From Symbiodinium natans (taxonomy: Eukaryota > Sar > Dinophyceae > Suessiales > Symbiodiniaceae), in NCBI GenBank assembly GCA_905221605.1, contig CAJNDS010002100.1, forward strand, positions 481,001-545,000: 64,000 nt of DNA, given 5' to 3'. Every line of letters begins with the position of its first letter. Position 1 is the first letter of the stretch. A program made the translations under genes and the position numbers. Shown here piece after piece: positions 22,765 through 35,505 of the stretch. The notes below the pieces were generated by a model. That model was not told where the DNA came from, searched no databases, and worked only from the letters and a program-made list of their open reading frames with translations.

Positions 22765-22818
22765 AGGTTTAGGGTTTAGGGTTTAGGGTTGAGGGTTGAG
22801 GGTTGAGGGTTGAGGGTC

Positions 22819-22863
<45 letters not shown>

Positions 22864-23045
22864 GTTTAGGGGTGTTTGACAGGTTATCGCGATGCTTCCA
22901 CTGGTTTTCTCTTTCTGCTCTCGTGTTCGTACCTACAACCCGAACCCCAAACCCCAAACCCCAAACCCCAAACCCCAAACCCCAAACCCCAAACCCCAAA
23001 CCCCAAACCCTAAACCCCAAACCCCAAACCCTAAACCCTAAACCC
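22765..23045. repeat. GTTGAGG array and CCCCAAA array facing each other
   Basis: TTTAGGG units turn into about 11 GTTGAGG units (22786-22865). After about 70 bp of unique sequence, CCCCAAA units (22943-23010) and CCCTAAA follow to 23045. Opposite orientations and different homogenised variants. Confidence 0.95.
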
Positions 23046-23644
23046 AGATTTATGATGCACAAGTAGGAGCAACAGCAGTCCCAGGACTTCGAAGGCTACG
23101 GCCAGAACCCTCCGAGCGAAGGCACCCGAGTCCATGAAAAGGGCAGTTGAAGGTTGAGGGGTTTAGGGTTTAGGGTTTAGGCTTTAGGGTTTAGGGTTAG
23201 GGTTTAGGGTAGGGTTTGTGGTTGACGTGGAGTTTGGGCGAAGTCGAAATTACGGCCTCTTCGATGGTATGCTACCTTGTAGTCTTGGGGTTTTATGGTG
23301 GTCCCTTTAAGGGGGCTATCGCATTTCGGGTATCAAAAAAAGGGCTCACAACCCTAAACCCTAAACCCTAAACCCTAAACCCTAAACCCTAAACCCTAAA
23401 CCCTAAACCCTAAACCCTAAACCCTAAACCCTAAACCCTAAACCATGGGGCTTCAGATGGGAGCTCATGCTTGGCAGCTACCATGTTTACAGAACCGGCG
23501 AACGTCTTGGACGAACTCCCCTTGCAAACGAACCTCACACAACCCTAAATGCGACAACCCTAAACTCCGACCCTAAACCCTAACCCTAGACCCTAGACCC
23601 GCTTACGAGCTCCACCCTAAGCCTAAACCCTAAACTCGAACGAG

Positions 23645-23980
23645 CCCTTGCCAGGAGACAGCTGGGAGCTTGATGTCACGACTGAGAGAGGAGGATACGA
23701 GATTTGTGCAGCCCTCAGCCACGCCCATCCACGCCTTGGAGCTTTTGTTCGGTTTGAGGGCATCAGGGCAAGCTTAGCTCCATGCTTAACAGCCGAGCCC
23801 CCCCCCCCCGCCCTTCAGGCTTTACGGGAGGCTGCAATCCACACCATGGAATCTTGAGCGTGTATATGGACGGCACCCTCATTGGCAACGTGGACCAGTA
23901 CAGCCGCCTCTTCAACATCTGCCCTCATGATCACATTCTCTACTGGGATTGCATCTTCGTCATAGTGGGGGAACATTTTG
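23645..23980 (+). other. Unassigned coding-like island in VPS52 intron
   Basis: Two overlapping open stretches on +. At 23660-23775 reading SWELDVTTERGGYEICAAL and LGAFVRFEGI; at 23827-23970 reading GILSVYMDGTLIGNVDQYSR and LFNICPHDHILYWD. Both lack simple-sequence bias, unlike most open frames here. I do not recognise the family. The 'vYmDG' type stretch is only loosely like ligand-binding beta-sandwich proteins. It may be exons of a further nested gene, a gene fragment or chance. Confidence 0.35.
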
Positions 23981-25042
23981 CAGTTTCAAGGGTACTTAAA
24001 CTCAAAAAGGAAATCCCTAAACCCTAAACCCTAAACCCTAAACCCTAAACCCTAAACCCCAAACCCCAAACCCTAAGCCCTAAACCCTAAACCCTAATGC
24101 TATCCCATCCATCATGCGAGGCATGTCGGGGGGCCGACACACGTTGACGGGGACTGTTCACTGCAAACGTCCGGAGTCCCGCAACTACTGGATCTGCCTG
24201 CGCCGTGCGCTTAGTTCCATCTTAGGGTTTGGGTTTAGGGTTTAGGGTTTGGGGTTTGGGGTTTGGGGTTTGGGGTTTGGGGTTTAGGGTTTAGGGAGGC
24301 TACTTAAAACTCCAATGAAATTACTTCTGAGCCCCCTCAGTCCCCTAAGTCCTCCAAGTAGGTTATAAGTGGGCTTCTAATTGAGGTTAGAAGTACCCAT
24401 GAACCTCCAAGTAGGGCAGCATAGTAATCCAGATATAAGGAAGCCTTCAAGAATCGGAGGTATTGGCCTCTCGGAAGATCTGACGAAGCTAGTCCAACTC
24501 TGAAGCAATTGCCTGGACCCTGAACGATTGAGGAACAGGTGAACATCAAAGGGCTCATTTATATACCCTATACTACTATGGACCCTAAACCCTTTTATCT
24601 GGCTCTTAGTAGGGAATAAGGTACCCTATATTAAAACCACGTATGTTGAACTAAGCTACCTACTTCCCTCTTTCCCTACTATGAGCGCCCCAAACCCCAC
24701 AAAGCCTAAACCCCAAACCCTAAACCCTACAAACCCTAAGCCCCACACCCTAAACCCCCAAACCCTAAACCCCAAACCCTAAACCCATCTCGCCCCCGAG
24801 GAACCCCAAACCCTAAACCCTAAACCCTAAACCCTAAACCCTAAACCCTAAACCCTAAACCCTAAACCCTAAACCCTAAACCCTAAACCCTAAACCTTAA
24901 GCCCTTAAACCCTAAGCCCTTAAACCCTAAGCCCCTAACCCAACCCAAGGCGAGATTACGCTGCGGCCGGTTCCCAGTCGATGCACCCTGGCGCTGCTGC
25001 TTCAGGCGAGGGTCAGGATGAAGGGTTGGGTTTTTGGGGGGC

Positions 25043-25074
<32 letters not shown>

Positions 25075-26231
25075 ACCCTAAACCCTAACCCTAAACCCTA
25101 AGCCCTTCTGTTTCAGACGCCCACAAAGCCTTTTGACGAGGCAGTCTGGCTCGGCGACGAGCTGGAAGTTCAGTGCACAGGAATGGCAGGCCCACTGTGA
25201 CGCCATGCGGTTTAGATTGGGGTTTAGGGTTTAGGGTTTAGGGTTCAGGGCAGAGCCTCTTGCTTTCATTCTGCTATCTGGCAGGCAACAGCATTGCAGT
25301 CTTCCTCTGTGATACGGACGCCACTGTTGGGCAACTACGAAGGAAAGCCATCGATACACTCAGCTTTGCGTGGCATATTGCAGCATCCTCAGCGTCTTCA
25401 GCACATGAGTCGTGTGAGCAAATGCTGATTCTCCACCGTCCATCTCTACTTCTAAGTAGGGTTCTAAGTACCCTAGTTAAGGTTATAAAACCATAGTTTC
25501 TCCACTTCTAGCCCCACTTAGAAGTACCCATGAACCCTCCAACTGGCCTGAGGCTTTGACGTTGCCCCACAGCCAACTGCTGCGTGAGGAAGATGACCAA
25601 AGTCTCTTGATTTCCGTGTTCGGACTGTCCAAGGACTGACCTCGGAATGTTCCCAAAGACAGAGCCAGTGGTGGATGTGCTTATAACCTACTCCCAAGCA
25701 CCCCTATACCCCTGAACCCCTGAACCCCTAAACCCCTAAACCCCTAGACCCCTAAACCCTAAATCCCTAAACCCCTAAACCCCTAAACCCCCAAACCCTA
25801 AACCCTAAGCTTACAAGTACACGAATGAACCTTCAAGTGCCGAGACCACTGCACCTCCACGAAGGGTGCCTATGCACCCCTGGGACGTTCAGTCCCTGTT
25901 GTACATAGCAACATGCAGTGGCTGGAACTGAGGCATGCTGCAACACCAAAATAGGGTTTAGGGTTTAGGGTTTAGGGTTTAGGGTTTAGGGGGGGCCAAA
26001 GGGGGAGTTGCTGCAGCCATGGGGCGCCCGGCATTTTGCAGCATTCTTCGGGTAGTTGCACGGTCCCTTAATATGGCCCCTTAATTGTATATCTATATAC
26101 CCCTTCTATACCCCTTATGTACCCCCCAGAAACCTGTTATATATCCCTTTTTTTACCCGTTTTCTTTCCCTTATATACCCCCTGTATATACCCCTTATAT
26201 ACCCTATAGAACCCACTGCGTGCTGAGGCAG

Positions 26232-29200
26232 AACCGCAGGGCACTGCAGTCGCTGATGTCCGACTACGCCTCGTGCTCAAGCTTCAAGTCTCGCCTCAGC
26301 TTAGGGTTTAGGGTTTAGGGTTTGGGGTTTGGGGTTTGGGGTTTGGGGTTTAGGGTTCAGGGTTTGGGGTTTAGGGTTCAGGGTTTGGGGTTTGGGGTTT
26401 GGGTTTTGGGTTTTGGGGTTTGGGGTTTGGGGTTTGGGGTTTAGGGTTTTTGACAACTCCCGATGCAAGGCGACAGTGCAGATAACACCCTTGAGGCAGC
26501 CCCCAATTTGACCTGTAGCCCGAAACCCTAAACCCTAAACTCTCTACCAGTACGAAATGCTTGCCGGTTGCGCTCCCCCACTCCCCTCCCGCTGCTGTCG
26601 CTGTGGCAGTCGAATGGCTCAGAAACCCTAGACCCGAAACCCTAAACCCTAAACCCTAAACCCTAAACCCTAAACCCTAAACCCTAAACCCTAAACCCTA
26701 AACCCTAAACCCTAAACCCTACACCCTAAACCCTAAACCCTAAACCCTAAACCCTAAACCCTAACCCCATCCCTTGGAGTGCCTTGAGGTCGGCTCGGTA
26801 GTGGTGAGCCCACAGCTGGTCCGACAGATCTGCGAGGAGGAGATCAACGAGGCACGCTTCCTGGTGTTTTTGTGTGCAGGGTGCTGGTGTCAAGAGATAC
26901 CCCCTAAAGGTCCCCCTTAACATACTCCTAATTTGGCCCTTATATTCCCTGACAGATCCTTAAACAGTGACCCAATATACTCCTAATTTGGCCCTCATAT
27001 TCCCTTACAGATCCTTGAGCAGTGACCCCAAAACCGGAGGGTACAACCTGAAGGGTCCAAGGTAGAACCCCTAGAGTGCAGGTGGTGGTGGGTTGGTGAA
27101 CATGCACTCTCATCTGTAAAATTGTTTTAACTAGATTGCTCAAGGCTGAACTATTTGTGTATACTATATAAATATAATGTATAATACTTGCAGGGGTTCA
27201 GTGGAAAAAGTGCTCCGAACCACCGACGAGCCGAGCAACCCCCAAAACCATCCAAAACCCTAAACCCTAAACCCTAAACCCTAAACCCTAAACCCTAAAC
27301 CCTAAACCCTAAACCCTAAACCCTAAACCCTAAACCCTAAACCCTAAACCCTAAACCCTAAACCCTAAACCCTAAACCCTAAACCCTTCGAGCTCACGCC
27401 GCTTCAGGCCTACCTCGGCCACCTGTCCGAGCTGAATAAGAAGCCGCGTGCCCAGAGTGCTTCTTCGGGGAGCCTTGCAGTTGGTGGGTTTAGGGTTTAG
27501 GGTTTAGGGTTTAGGGTTTAGGGTTTAGGGTTTAGGGTTTAGGGTTGAGGGTTGAGGGTTGAGGGTTTAGGACGGTTTAGGGTCCAGTTTCCATGCACTA
27601 AGCCACGCATGCGCAGGAAGGCCCCCCCACTGTGGAACCCTAAACGCTAAACCCCAAACCCCAAACCCCAAACCCCAAACCCCAAACCCTATACCCGAAA
27701 CCCTAAACCCCAAACCCGAAACTAAACCCTAAACCCTAAACCCTAAACCCTAAACCCTAAACCCTAAACCCTAAACCCTAAACCCTAAACCCCATAAAGC
27801 CAGACTCAGCACATCCTCAAACCCTGAATCCTAACGGCCCTTTTCTGCACGCCAGGCTCGACCACGTGAAGCAGCAGGAGATGCAGAAGTTGTTGGTTCC
27901 TCGGGTGTTTCGCTTTGCTTCAGTCTAGGGTTTGGGGTTCAGGGTTTAGGGTTCGGGCTTTTTGCGGGCCACGGGCTTGTGAGGCGTAGAAGGTGTTGAG
28001 GGGTTTATACGGTTGAAGGCTTCCAAAAGGGTTTCGGGGTTCTAGGACACCCCCCCCTTGCCCTTTCCAGAAGCAGAAGGTTCTGAACAATGTGTTATTT
28101 TATTTTATTTTTTCCGTTCTAGCTGTGGTGAAGTGTGTCAGAGCTGAAAATTTCCGGGCGATGGCCGCGACCATTTCAACTCATGAGGCTAGACAGAAAC
28201 CCTGCTTAGAATTTTGAATCCCACCTCCAGCTCCCACTGCTTAGGGCGGAGCAGTTTTGAAGCAAGGGACACACATCACGTTGCTTCCTTAAATTAACTT
28301 TCAAGAATGGCAGCACTGTGAACGAGAGAGATTTTGTGCTTGTGATTTGGGTTTAACAGGTACAACATCCAGATTCAGGTTCACCCTCAACCCTACAAGC
28401 GCCCTTAAACCTGCCTGAGCCCCAAACCCTAAATTTTAAGGTTTTTGCGGGTTTAGGGTTTAGGGTTTAGGGTTTAGGGTTTAGGGTTTAGGGGCCTCCC
28501 CCAAAACCATCCAACACGCCGCCAGGGTCGGCGGACCCTAAATCCTGAACCCTACACCTTACAGACCCGAAACCCAGACCCCAAGCCTAAACCCTAAACC
28601 CTAAACCCCAAACCCTAAACCCTAAACCCTAAACCCTAAACCCTAAACCCTAAACCCTAAACCCGAAACCCTAAACCCTAAACCCTAGCAGACTCTAAAC
28701 CCTAGATCCGATAAACCCCACCCTCCCCGACCCTCAAAAGCCCAGGCCCAGCTGCGCACAGTCGGCGCCCGAACTGGAGAAGCTTCGAACCAAGGTGCGG
28801 ATGGAAGCCGAGTAGGGTTTAGGGTTTAGGGTTTAGGGTTTAGGGTTTAGGGTTTAGGGTTTAGGGTTTAGGGTTCAGGGTTTAGGGTTTTAGGTTTAGG
28901 GTTTCGTGTTTAGGGTTTAGGGTTTAGGGTTTAGGGCTTCCGTGAGCCAACTCCATACCCCCCAGCGCGAAGTTCCTAAAACTTCCCACCTCCCAAACTC
29001 TAAACCCCAAACCCCAAGCCCCAAGCCCCAAACCCCAAACCCCAAACCCTGAACCCCAAACCTTAAACCCTAACCCCAAACCCCAAACCCTAAACCCTAA
29101 ACCCTAAACCCCAAACCCTAAACCCTAAACCCTAAACCTCCGGAGGCCCGGAGGCTCCAGAGCCCCCTTGTAGCAGGCTGTCGCACGCATCAAAGACTTC

Positions 29201-30219
29201 CTGCTGCAAAAGATCAACTCCCTCAAGAAGCCCAGGAGTGGGTTTAGGGTTTAGGGTTTAGGGTTTAGGGTTTAGGGTTTAGGGTTCAGGGTTTAGTGTT
29301 TAAGGTTTGAAGAACGAACGAAGGGGTTTAGGTTCGGGTTTCAGTGCTTTTTGAAGGGTGTTACTTTTTCAGAGGGGTTTTAGGGGATGTAGGGCTTGCG
29401 GTTTCAGGATGTAGGGTCATAAGAGGGGTTTAGGGCTCGACTGTGGGTTTAGGGTTTAGGGTTTAGGGTTTAGGGTTTAGGGTTTAGGGTTTAGGGGGGT
29501 TTAAGGTTCATTATAGGGTTCCTAACCGAAAGAACCTTAGGGAAGCTGAGGGAGTAGTGGTAAGTAATAGGAAACCTCGAGTTACATACCCCCTTTGACA
29601 TGCTTTACCTTAAGGGCCTTAGACTATTAGAAGTTTAGGGCTTATGGACCTTTAGGGCTTAGAACTGGAAGCACAGCGGTGTGCAGAGCTTGGAGGAAAT
29701 TTTGGAGCTGTGCGCATTTTGGGGGTTGGGTTTTTGGTAGAGTTCCTAAACCCTAAAGTGGCTTGCTGCACCCTGCAGTCGGAGAGAACGAGAACAATCC
29801 GATGTTCAGGTGATCCTAATCCCTCGTAATCCTAAACCCTAAACCCCAAACCCTCGTTTTGGGGGAGCCTATGGGGCTATCAAGAGCCGGATCAAGGCAT
29901 TCGTAGCATGCCTGTTTTCCTCAAGCAGAGTCCACATTTCAGCCAAGCTTGTCGTTATACAGGAGGCGCATCGCCGATCATTGCACTGTATGGTCTAGTA
30001 GGATTCCCTGCTAAAAAGGGCATAGGGGGTTTAGGCGCCCCTAAAGGGGAGACTAAACTTAGAAACCCATGATGTGCGATGAGGACGAACCTGCAAATAT
30101 TGCAGCGGAACGTGCTGGTGCGCTTCAAGTCGATGACGCAGTCGCTTGGCGCATGATTTGAATCTTGAGCATTAAACCCTAAACCCTGAGCCCTAAACCT
30201 AAACCCTAAACCCTAAACC

Positions 30220-30279
<60 letters not shown>

Positions 30280-31448
30280 ACCCCCAAACCCTAGACCCCA
30301 AACCCTAAACCCTAAACCCTAAACCCTGAGCAAAACCTTAAACCCTAAACCCTAAATCCTGAAGCCTAAACCCTAAACCCCCTCCAAGACGAACCCTCAT
30401 GCCGCCTCAATCCCCTAGTCACCGGGTATCGTCCCTGCACGTCGAAACGTCGCATATCAAAGCAAGGTACTCGGATAACCCTAAACCCTAAACCCTAAAC
30501 CCTAAACCCTAAACCCTAAACCCTAAACCCTAAACCCTAAACCCTAAACCCTAAACCCTAAACCCGAAACCCTAAACCCGAAACCCGAAACCCCAAACCC
30601 CAAAAGCCAGCAACTCAACAACCTGAAGACCCTAAGCCCTCGAACCCTGAACAATTTCCCAATAAACCCAGAAAACCCTAAACAAAGGAAAACGACCTAA
30701 CCAAACTTCCTAGAACCCTAAAGCTTCCGACCCTAAACAAGAACCTTAAACCCCTAAACACCTAAAATTCCGAAGTAGGGTCTACCAGAAAGTTCCTCCC
30801 TCAACCCTAGAAACCCCCAAAGCCCTTAAACACCCGAAGTACTTGGAGGTTCATGGGTACTTATATGTAGGGGCACAGTAGGGGTACAAGTAGGGTAAGT
30901 ATGGTCACAACCTTATTTAGCATACTTACAACCCTACTTCTAAGTGCCCCTGAACCCTAAACCCTAACCCTACACCCTGAACCCTAAACCCTAGACGCTG
31001 AACTTCTAAGTGCCCAGGAGCCTCCAAGTAGAGGCAAAAGCCTCTCAGAAACCCTAAACCCTAAACCCTAAACCCTAAACCCTAAACCCTAAATCCTAAA
31101 CCCTAAACCCGAAACCCTAAGCCCGAACCCCGACCCTCTCAGGTTCCTCCAGGAGCACCACAGCGCAGTGGCGGACGAGGTCAAAGCCCACTATGTCGTC
31201 ACCATGAGTCCGGCGCCCGATGGACCATTTTTTTTGGTTCTTAGGGGTTTAGGGTTTAGGGTTTTAGGGTTTAGGGTGCCGATGGACGAACCGAAGGGAG
31301 ACCCCTTTTTTTGGTTCTTAGGGTTTAGGGTTTTGGGTTTTGGGTTCCCTTCGAAAGTAAAGGGTACTCTTATTGTGATGTGGTTACTGGGCTACCAAGT
31401 ACTTTTGAGTACCCATGAACCGCGTTGGAGCGCCGGGGGGAGGGGGGG

Positions 31449-31492
<44 letters not shown>

Positions 31493-34023
31493 CGGGGGCG
31501 GGGGTCGGGGGCGTCGGGGTTTAGGAGGTTCTGAGGGGTTGAGGGTCTTCGGATTTTCCGGGGAATAAGGTTGAGGGCTTTCAGTACTATTTATTGTTAT
31601 TCTTGTTTTTTCATTATGTTTTTATTCGCGGATTTGGGGTTTGAGAACGTTAGGACGTGAGTTGTGTTTGAGGCTTTGAGGGGTGTGTGGGTTCAGGTTC
31701 TTCCGGCTGGGCCCAGCTCCCTGGCGTGTGTTCGGGTTGGGGGGTTAGGGTCTTCAGGTTTCAGGGTGTAAGGTTTAGGGTTTAGGGTTCAGGGTTTAGG
31801 GTTTAGGGTTTAGGGCTTAGGGTTTAGAGTTGAGGGTTGAGGGTTTGGGGCGTAAGCTTTGTGGTGTTCTGGCTGCGTGGAGTTTAGGATTTCGGCTTTT
31901 GGGTTTGGGGTTGAGGGTTTAGGGTTTAGGGTCCCTAAACCCCAAACCCCAGACTCGCGCGTGCTCTCGGCCCTGTCAGGTGCGGTGTACCTTAAACAGC
32001 CGGGCGCTCAGGCTGCCCATTGGAGGTTCGGGCTTAGGGTTTCGGGTTTCGGGTTTAGGTTTCGGGTTTAGGGTCATTCCCGTTGGAGGTTCCGGCTTAG
32101 GGTTTCTGATTTCGGGTGTGGGGGTTCTTCCGCGTAGGCTTGTAAGTAGTTGCTTTAGATTCGATCTGGTTTTAACGACCAGTTGTCACTGTAGCTGCCC
32201 TACTTACAACCCTAAGCCCCTAAACCCTAAACCCACTTATAACCTTGCTTAGAAGTACCCATGAACATCTATGTGGTGTCTGCATATCGTAAGCTCCCAA
32301 AATCCCCAACCCAAACGCAACGCATTCGACCAGCATCTTCTGTCGATTGGGGGTTTAAGGTTTGGGGTTTTTGGTTTAGGGTTTTAAAGGTTGCGGGTTT
32401 GGGGTTCGAGGTTTCGCACCTACGTCACCTCCCTGCAGAAGTTGGAGCTCGAATACTCTCCGACAAAGGCCGCACGGGGTCAAGGGTGCTTGAAGGTTCA
32501 CGGGTACTTAGAAGTAGGGTGGAAAGTAACATAGCTAACCCACTTATAAGGTTTGGCTACGTAAGTTGAAGGGGCTCTATTTTGGACCACTTATACCCTA
32601 AACTCTGAACCCTAAACCCTATAAACCCCATAAACCCCATAAACCGTATAAACCCTATAAACCCTATAGACCCTAAACCCTCAACCCTTTCGGGGTTCAG
32701 CCTCCATGGCAGGAACAGCTGGATGTCTCTTTAGTCCCACCCCCTAGGAAACCGGCCATAGCCTGACACCCTGCACCATTCAGCGAAACGTAGGCTCCCA
32801 CACAACGTTAGTTTCCTGAAGATCTAACTATAACTAGCAAAGGGGCCCTATCATTCCTTTGTTTCAATCGCTGTTACTGCTGTATGGGGGCCTGACCTAC
32901 CAGAAACCCTTCACCCCTCTGGGACAGCAAGCTCCCCAGGAAGGAAGGACTACAGAATGAGCTCAAGACATCGGCGGGTGGCAGAGCCCAAGCGCAGATA
33001 CCCGTAGTCAAAAAACCATCCACCCCTCCCACAGTGCCCATAGGCCCATAGCCGCCATAGTTTCCAAAGAGTCCGGCTGTGGAATCCTATTCTGCTTCCT
33101 AGAAGCGCCGCGCCCCAGCTTTTGAATACGCGAGAGCCTCTCTCAGGGCCCCCTGAGGCTGCTGAAAGGCCCTAAACCCTAAACCCTAAACCCTGAACCC
33201 TGAACCCTGAACCCTGAACTCTGAACTCTGAACCCTAAACCCTAAGCCCTAAGCCCCAAAAAATCCTCTTTGAGGCCGACCTCCTGGTCACCAACGAGGG
33301 CCAGTCGGGCGCAGGCAGGCTCCGAGTTCTGCATCGCTCAAAGTCCCCACGCTCCAAAAAGCCAAGGCTGCATGCTCTTTTCACTTGGGAGTTTGCAAAA
33401 TAAAAGCGATCCCCAAATATGGACCCCCCAAATAGTAGGATAAGGACCCCAATAAGGTATCCCTAATTTCGGAAACTCCCTTTTCTAGGATGCTTGGACT
33501 GTTGTGGCGGTTTCGGGTTCAGGGTTTAGGGTTTAGGGTTTAGGGTTTAGGGTTTAGGAGGGTACTCTTCTTTCGCCAAAATATGGCACCTGGACACAAG
33601 CCCAAAAACTTCTCGGATCAACGGGGGCTGTAGGTTTTAGGAACTTCAGAGCTCCTCAAACCCTAAGCCCGAAGCCCTAAACCCAAAACCCAAAACCCAA
33701 AACCCAAAACCCCAAACCCTAAACCCCAAACCCTAAACCCTAAACCCTAAACCCTAAACCCCAAACCTTACACCCTAAACCCTAAACCCTAAACCCTAAA
33801 CCCTAAACCCTAAACCCTAAACCCAAAACCCAAAACCCAAAACCCTAAACCCTAAACCCTAAACCCTAAACCCTAAACCCTAAACCCTAAACCCTAAACC
33901 CTAAACCCTAAACCCTAAACCCTAAACCCTAAACCCCACTCCTAGAACCCATTCCAGAGCGCTCCGGCGCGCTTGGCACGCGCGCAAGGCCGGCTCTGGG
34001 ACAACTTGGGCCTGGGCCGCAGC
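26232..34023 (+). CDS. VPS52: VPS52, central exons
   Basis: Inferred exons: 26232-26267, 26789-26863, 27408-27442, 27856-27895, 28762-28794, 29177-29235, 29779-29809, 30106-30140, 31143-31207, 31953-31974, 32411-32468, 33275-33308, and tentatively 33989-34023. They read NRRALQSLMSDY, SVVVSPQLVRQICEEEINEA, YLGHLSELNKK, LDHVKQQEMQKLL, APELEKLRTK, AVARIKDFLLQKINSLKKP, RNVLVRFKSMTQ, FLQEHHSAVADEVKAHY, SRVLSALFRTYVTSLQKLEL and ADLLVTNEG. This is the VPS52 order for helices downstream of the FQ..L motif (VPP..I.., PELEKLR.KA..K...F...K...L+KP, FL.EH...V, VLSA.FR.Y+..L.KL). Phases match at almost all joins. Donors are a mix of GT, GC and GA. The 33989 exon is the weakest call. Confidence 0.88.
26302..26766. 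repeat. Facing TTTAGGG/TTTGGGG and CCCTAAA arrays in one intron
   Basis: G-rich units at 26302-26445 start 35 bp after the VPS52 exon 26232-26267. C-rich units at 26634-26766 end about 20 bp before the exon 26789-26863. A clear example of the G-then-C order. Confidence 0.95.
27252..27793. repeat. CCCTAAA, TTTAGGG and CCCTAAA arrays flanking the YLGHLSELNKK exon
   Basis: C-rich array 27252-27388 upstream of exon 27408-27442, G-rich array 27487-27568 downstream, then C-rich 27635-27793 before exon 27856. Confidence 0.95.
28590..29140. repeat. CCCTAAA, TTTAGGG and CCCTAAA arrays around the PELEKLR exon
   Basis: C-rich 28590-28690, exon 28762-28794, G-rich 28813-28937, C-rich 28995-29140 (with CCCCAAA variants), exon 29177. 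Same order as at 27.4 kb. Confidence 0.95.
30205..30605. repeat. CCCTCAA-variant and CCCTAAA arrays
   Basis: About ten homogenised CCCTCAA units (30215-30280), then CCCTAAA; a second CCCTAAA array at 30478-30605 ends in CCCGAAA units. In the VPS52 intron 30141-31142. Confidence 0.95.
30837..30958. mobile_element. Inverted-repeat element, family B
   Basis: Left TACTTGGAGGTTCATGGGTA, right TACTTCTAAGTGCCCCTGAA; internal AAGTAGGGTAAGTATGG...ATACTTACAACCCTACTT pairs. Other family B copies: about 32488-32560, 38576-38690, 43735-43862, 49286-49437, 53640-53774, 54697-54800, 60958-61062. Here intronic in VPS52. Confidence 0.78.
31235..31402. mobile_element. Inverted-repeat element, family C, with internal TTTAGGG growth
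   Basis: Right end GTTACTGGGCTACCAAG with internal GGGTTCCCTTCGAAAGTAAA. The usual GGTTC...GGTTCCC core is expanded into TTAGGGTTTAGGGTTTTGGG units. Intronic in VPS52 (31208-31952). Confidence 0.6.
31437..31500. repeat. Poly-G tract
   Basis: About 60 bp nearly pure G. The glycine-rich frame across it is an artefact. Confidence 0.95.
33658..33937. repeat. CCCTAAA array with CCCAAAA block
   Basis: About 280 bp, mainly CCCTAAA, with two short blocks of AACCCAA-type units, upstream of the tentative VPS52 exon at 33989. Confidence 0.96.
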
Positions 34024-35127
34024 GCCGGCCTTAGGACTCCGGCAGTCGGGGGTTTCGTGCTTTTTTTGGGCGGGGGGGGGGGGGTTTGGGGTTTGCGGGC
34101 TTTGGAGGGTTTTTTCGGGTTTAGGGCTTAGGGTTTGGGGCTTTGGTTGGGGTTTAGGGTTTTGGGGTTTAGTAGGGGCTTTGGGGGGTTTAGGGGTTTG
34201 GGGCCTTGCTGCTTCCTCTCCACCCCCTGAGGTAACAGCTGGACATGGTAAAGGGGGGGTGGGGCATAGCAAACCCTAAAACCCTAAACCCTAAACCCTA
34301 GACCCTAAAACCCTAGACCCTAGACCCGAAACCCTAAACCCTGTTTAAAAATGGGCTTCGGGGTTTCCAGGGTCTATGGGGCTCAAGTCTCGTCTATAGA
34401 GGATGCATATAGAGGATGCAACAGATGGGCATGGGTATTTTGCGCTAATGAAGATTTGTCAGGATTGCTTCTTCAGTAGGTGAGCCACAGATTTCTGAGC
34501 CCACCCAGGTGTACAGCTGAAGGACAAGGGCAATGTTTTCTCGCTTTCAGGCGCGGTCGGAGTGCTCACCCCTCTGCATGTGTGCCGTTCAGCCACGACG
34601 ACTTGCTGCTCCTGCCGCTTCTCCAGCAGCCAGCTGCGGACGCTGGTAGCAACGGGGCATGTTAACCTAAGAGGATGGGGCAAGCTCGCAAGCTCAGACT
34701 TTTTACCTGAAAAGTCCTCACGTCGCCCCCTGCCGTGAATCGCGCTGAGAATCTAAGAGCCTCCACGACCTAGAAGCCCTGCACCCCATGGGATTTAGGG
34801 TTTAGGGCTCTGCTTTGCTTCCCGTATTTTAAAGTGAGGCCTTTCAGCCCTACGTCCAAAAGAGCCCTCTAGATCGATTTATCCCAGCAGCCCGATGTCT
34901 TGCGGCCTGCTGCTCACTGCCATCTCCTTCGCCACCGCGCTGGTGGCCGAGCTCCAGGGCCGCTTTTTCAGGGGGCTCTGCCATAGCTAAGCCTTCGAGA
35001 CCTCAACCCCCCCCAGGCTTCGAAGACTTAAGGTGGCTTAAGCTCGGTCAAGGTAAGCCACGCTATATGTACTTATATATATATATATGTACAGAATACG
35101 TGCATATAACTATACATATATACATAT

Positions 35128-35165
<38 letters not shown>

Positions 35166-35420
35166 GTGTGTGCGTGTGTATGTGTCTCTCTGTCTCTCTT
35201 TCTCTTCGAAGCCATCGAATGTTGAATCTTGACTTACACAGGGTTCGCAAATCCTTGCCAGTTTTGTTGTGCCCGGGCTGATCGAAAATCTGTGCCATCC
35301 GGGCGTTCCGGGCTCAGCTTTTCAAAAGACCTCGGTCTGAGAATTATGGCAGTTTTCCTGTATGGGGCTTCATGATAGTGGGGCTTTCTTTCGGTCGGTT
35401 GCCTGTATGGGTGCGTAGAG

Positions 35421-35421
<1 letters not shown>

Positions 35422-35501
<80 letters not shown>
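35422..35501. repeat. (GT)n microsatellite
   Basis: About 40 GT dinucleotides, perfect. Confidence 0.98.

Positions 35502-35505
<4 letters not shown>

Larger units (their letters stand above)
20869..26231 (+). other. 5.4-kb VPS52 intron with coding-like islands
   Basis: Inferred GA-AG intron. It holds telomere-type arrays at 22258-22370, 22533-22645, 22765-22870 (GTTGAGG variant), 22935-23045 (CCCCAAA variant), 23349-23445, 24010-24095, 24700-24900, 25940-25992, a TTA microsatellite at 22078-22115, and family B elements near 24340-24420 and 25440-25545. Several unique GC-rich islands, notably 21690-21785, 22455-22505, 23070-23140, 23645-23980, 25125-25195 and 25280-25365, look coding by composition and flanking CAG/GT but do not fit VPS52. 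Confidence 0.55.
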
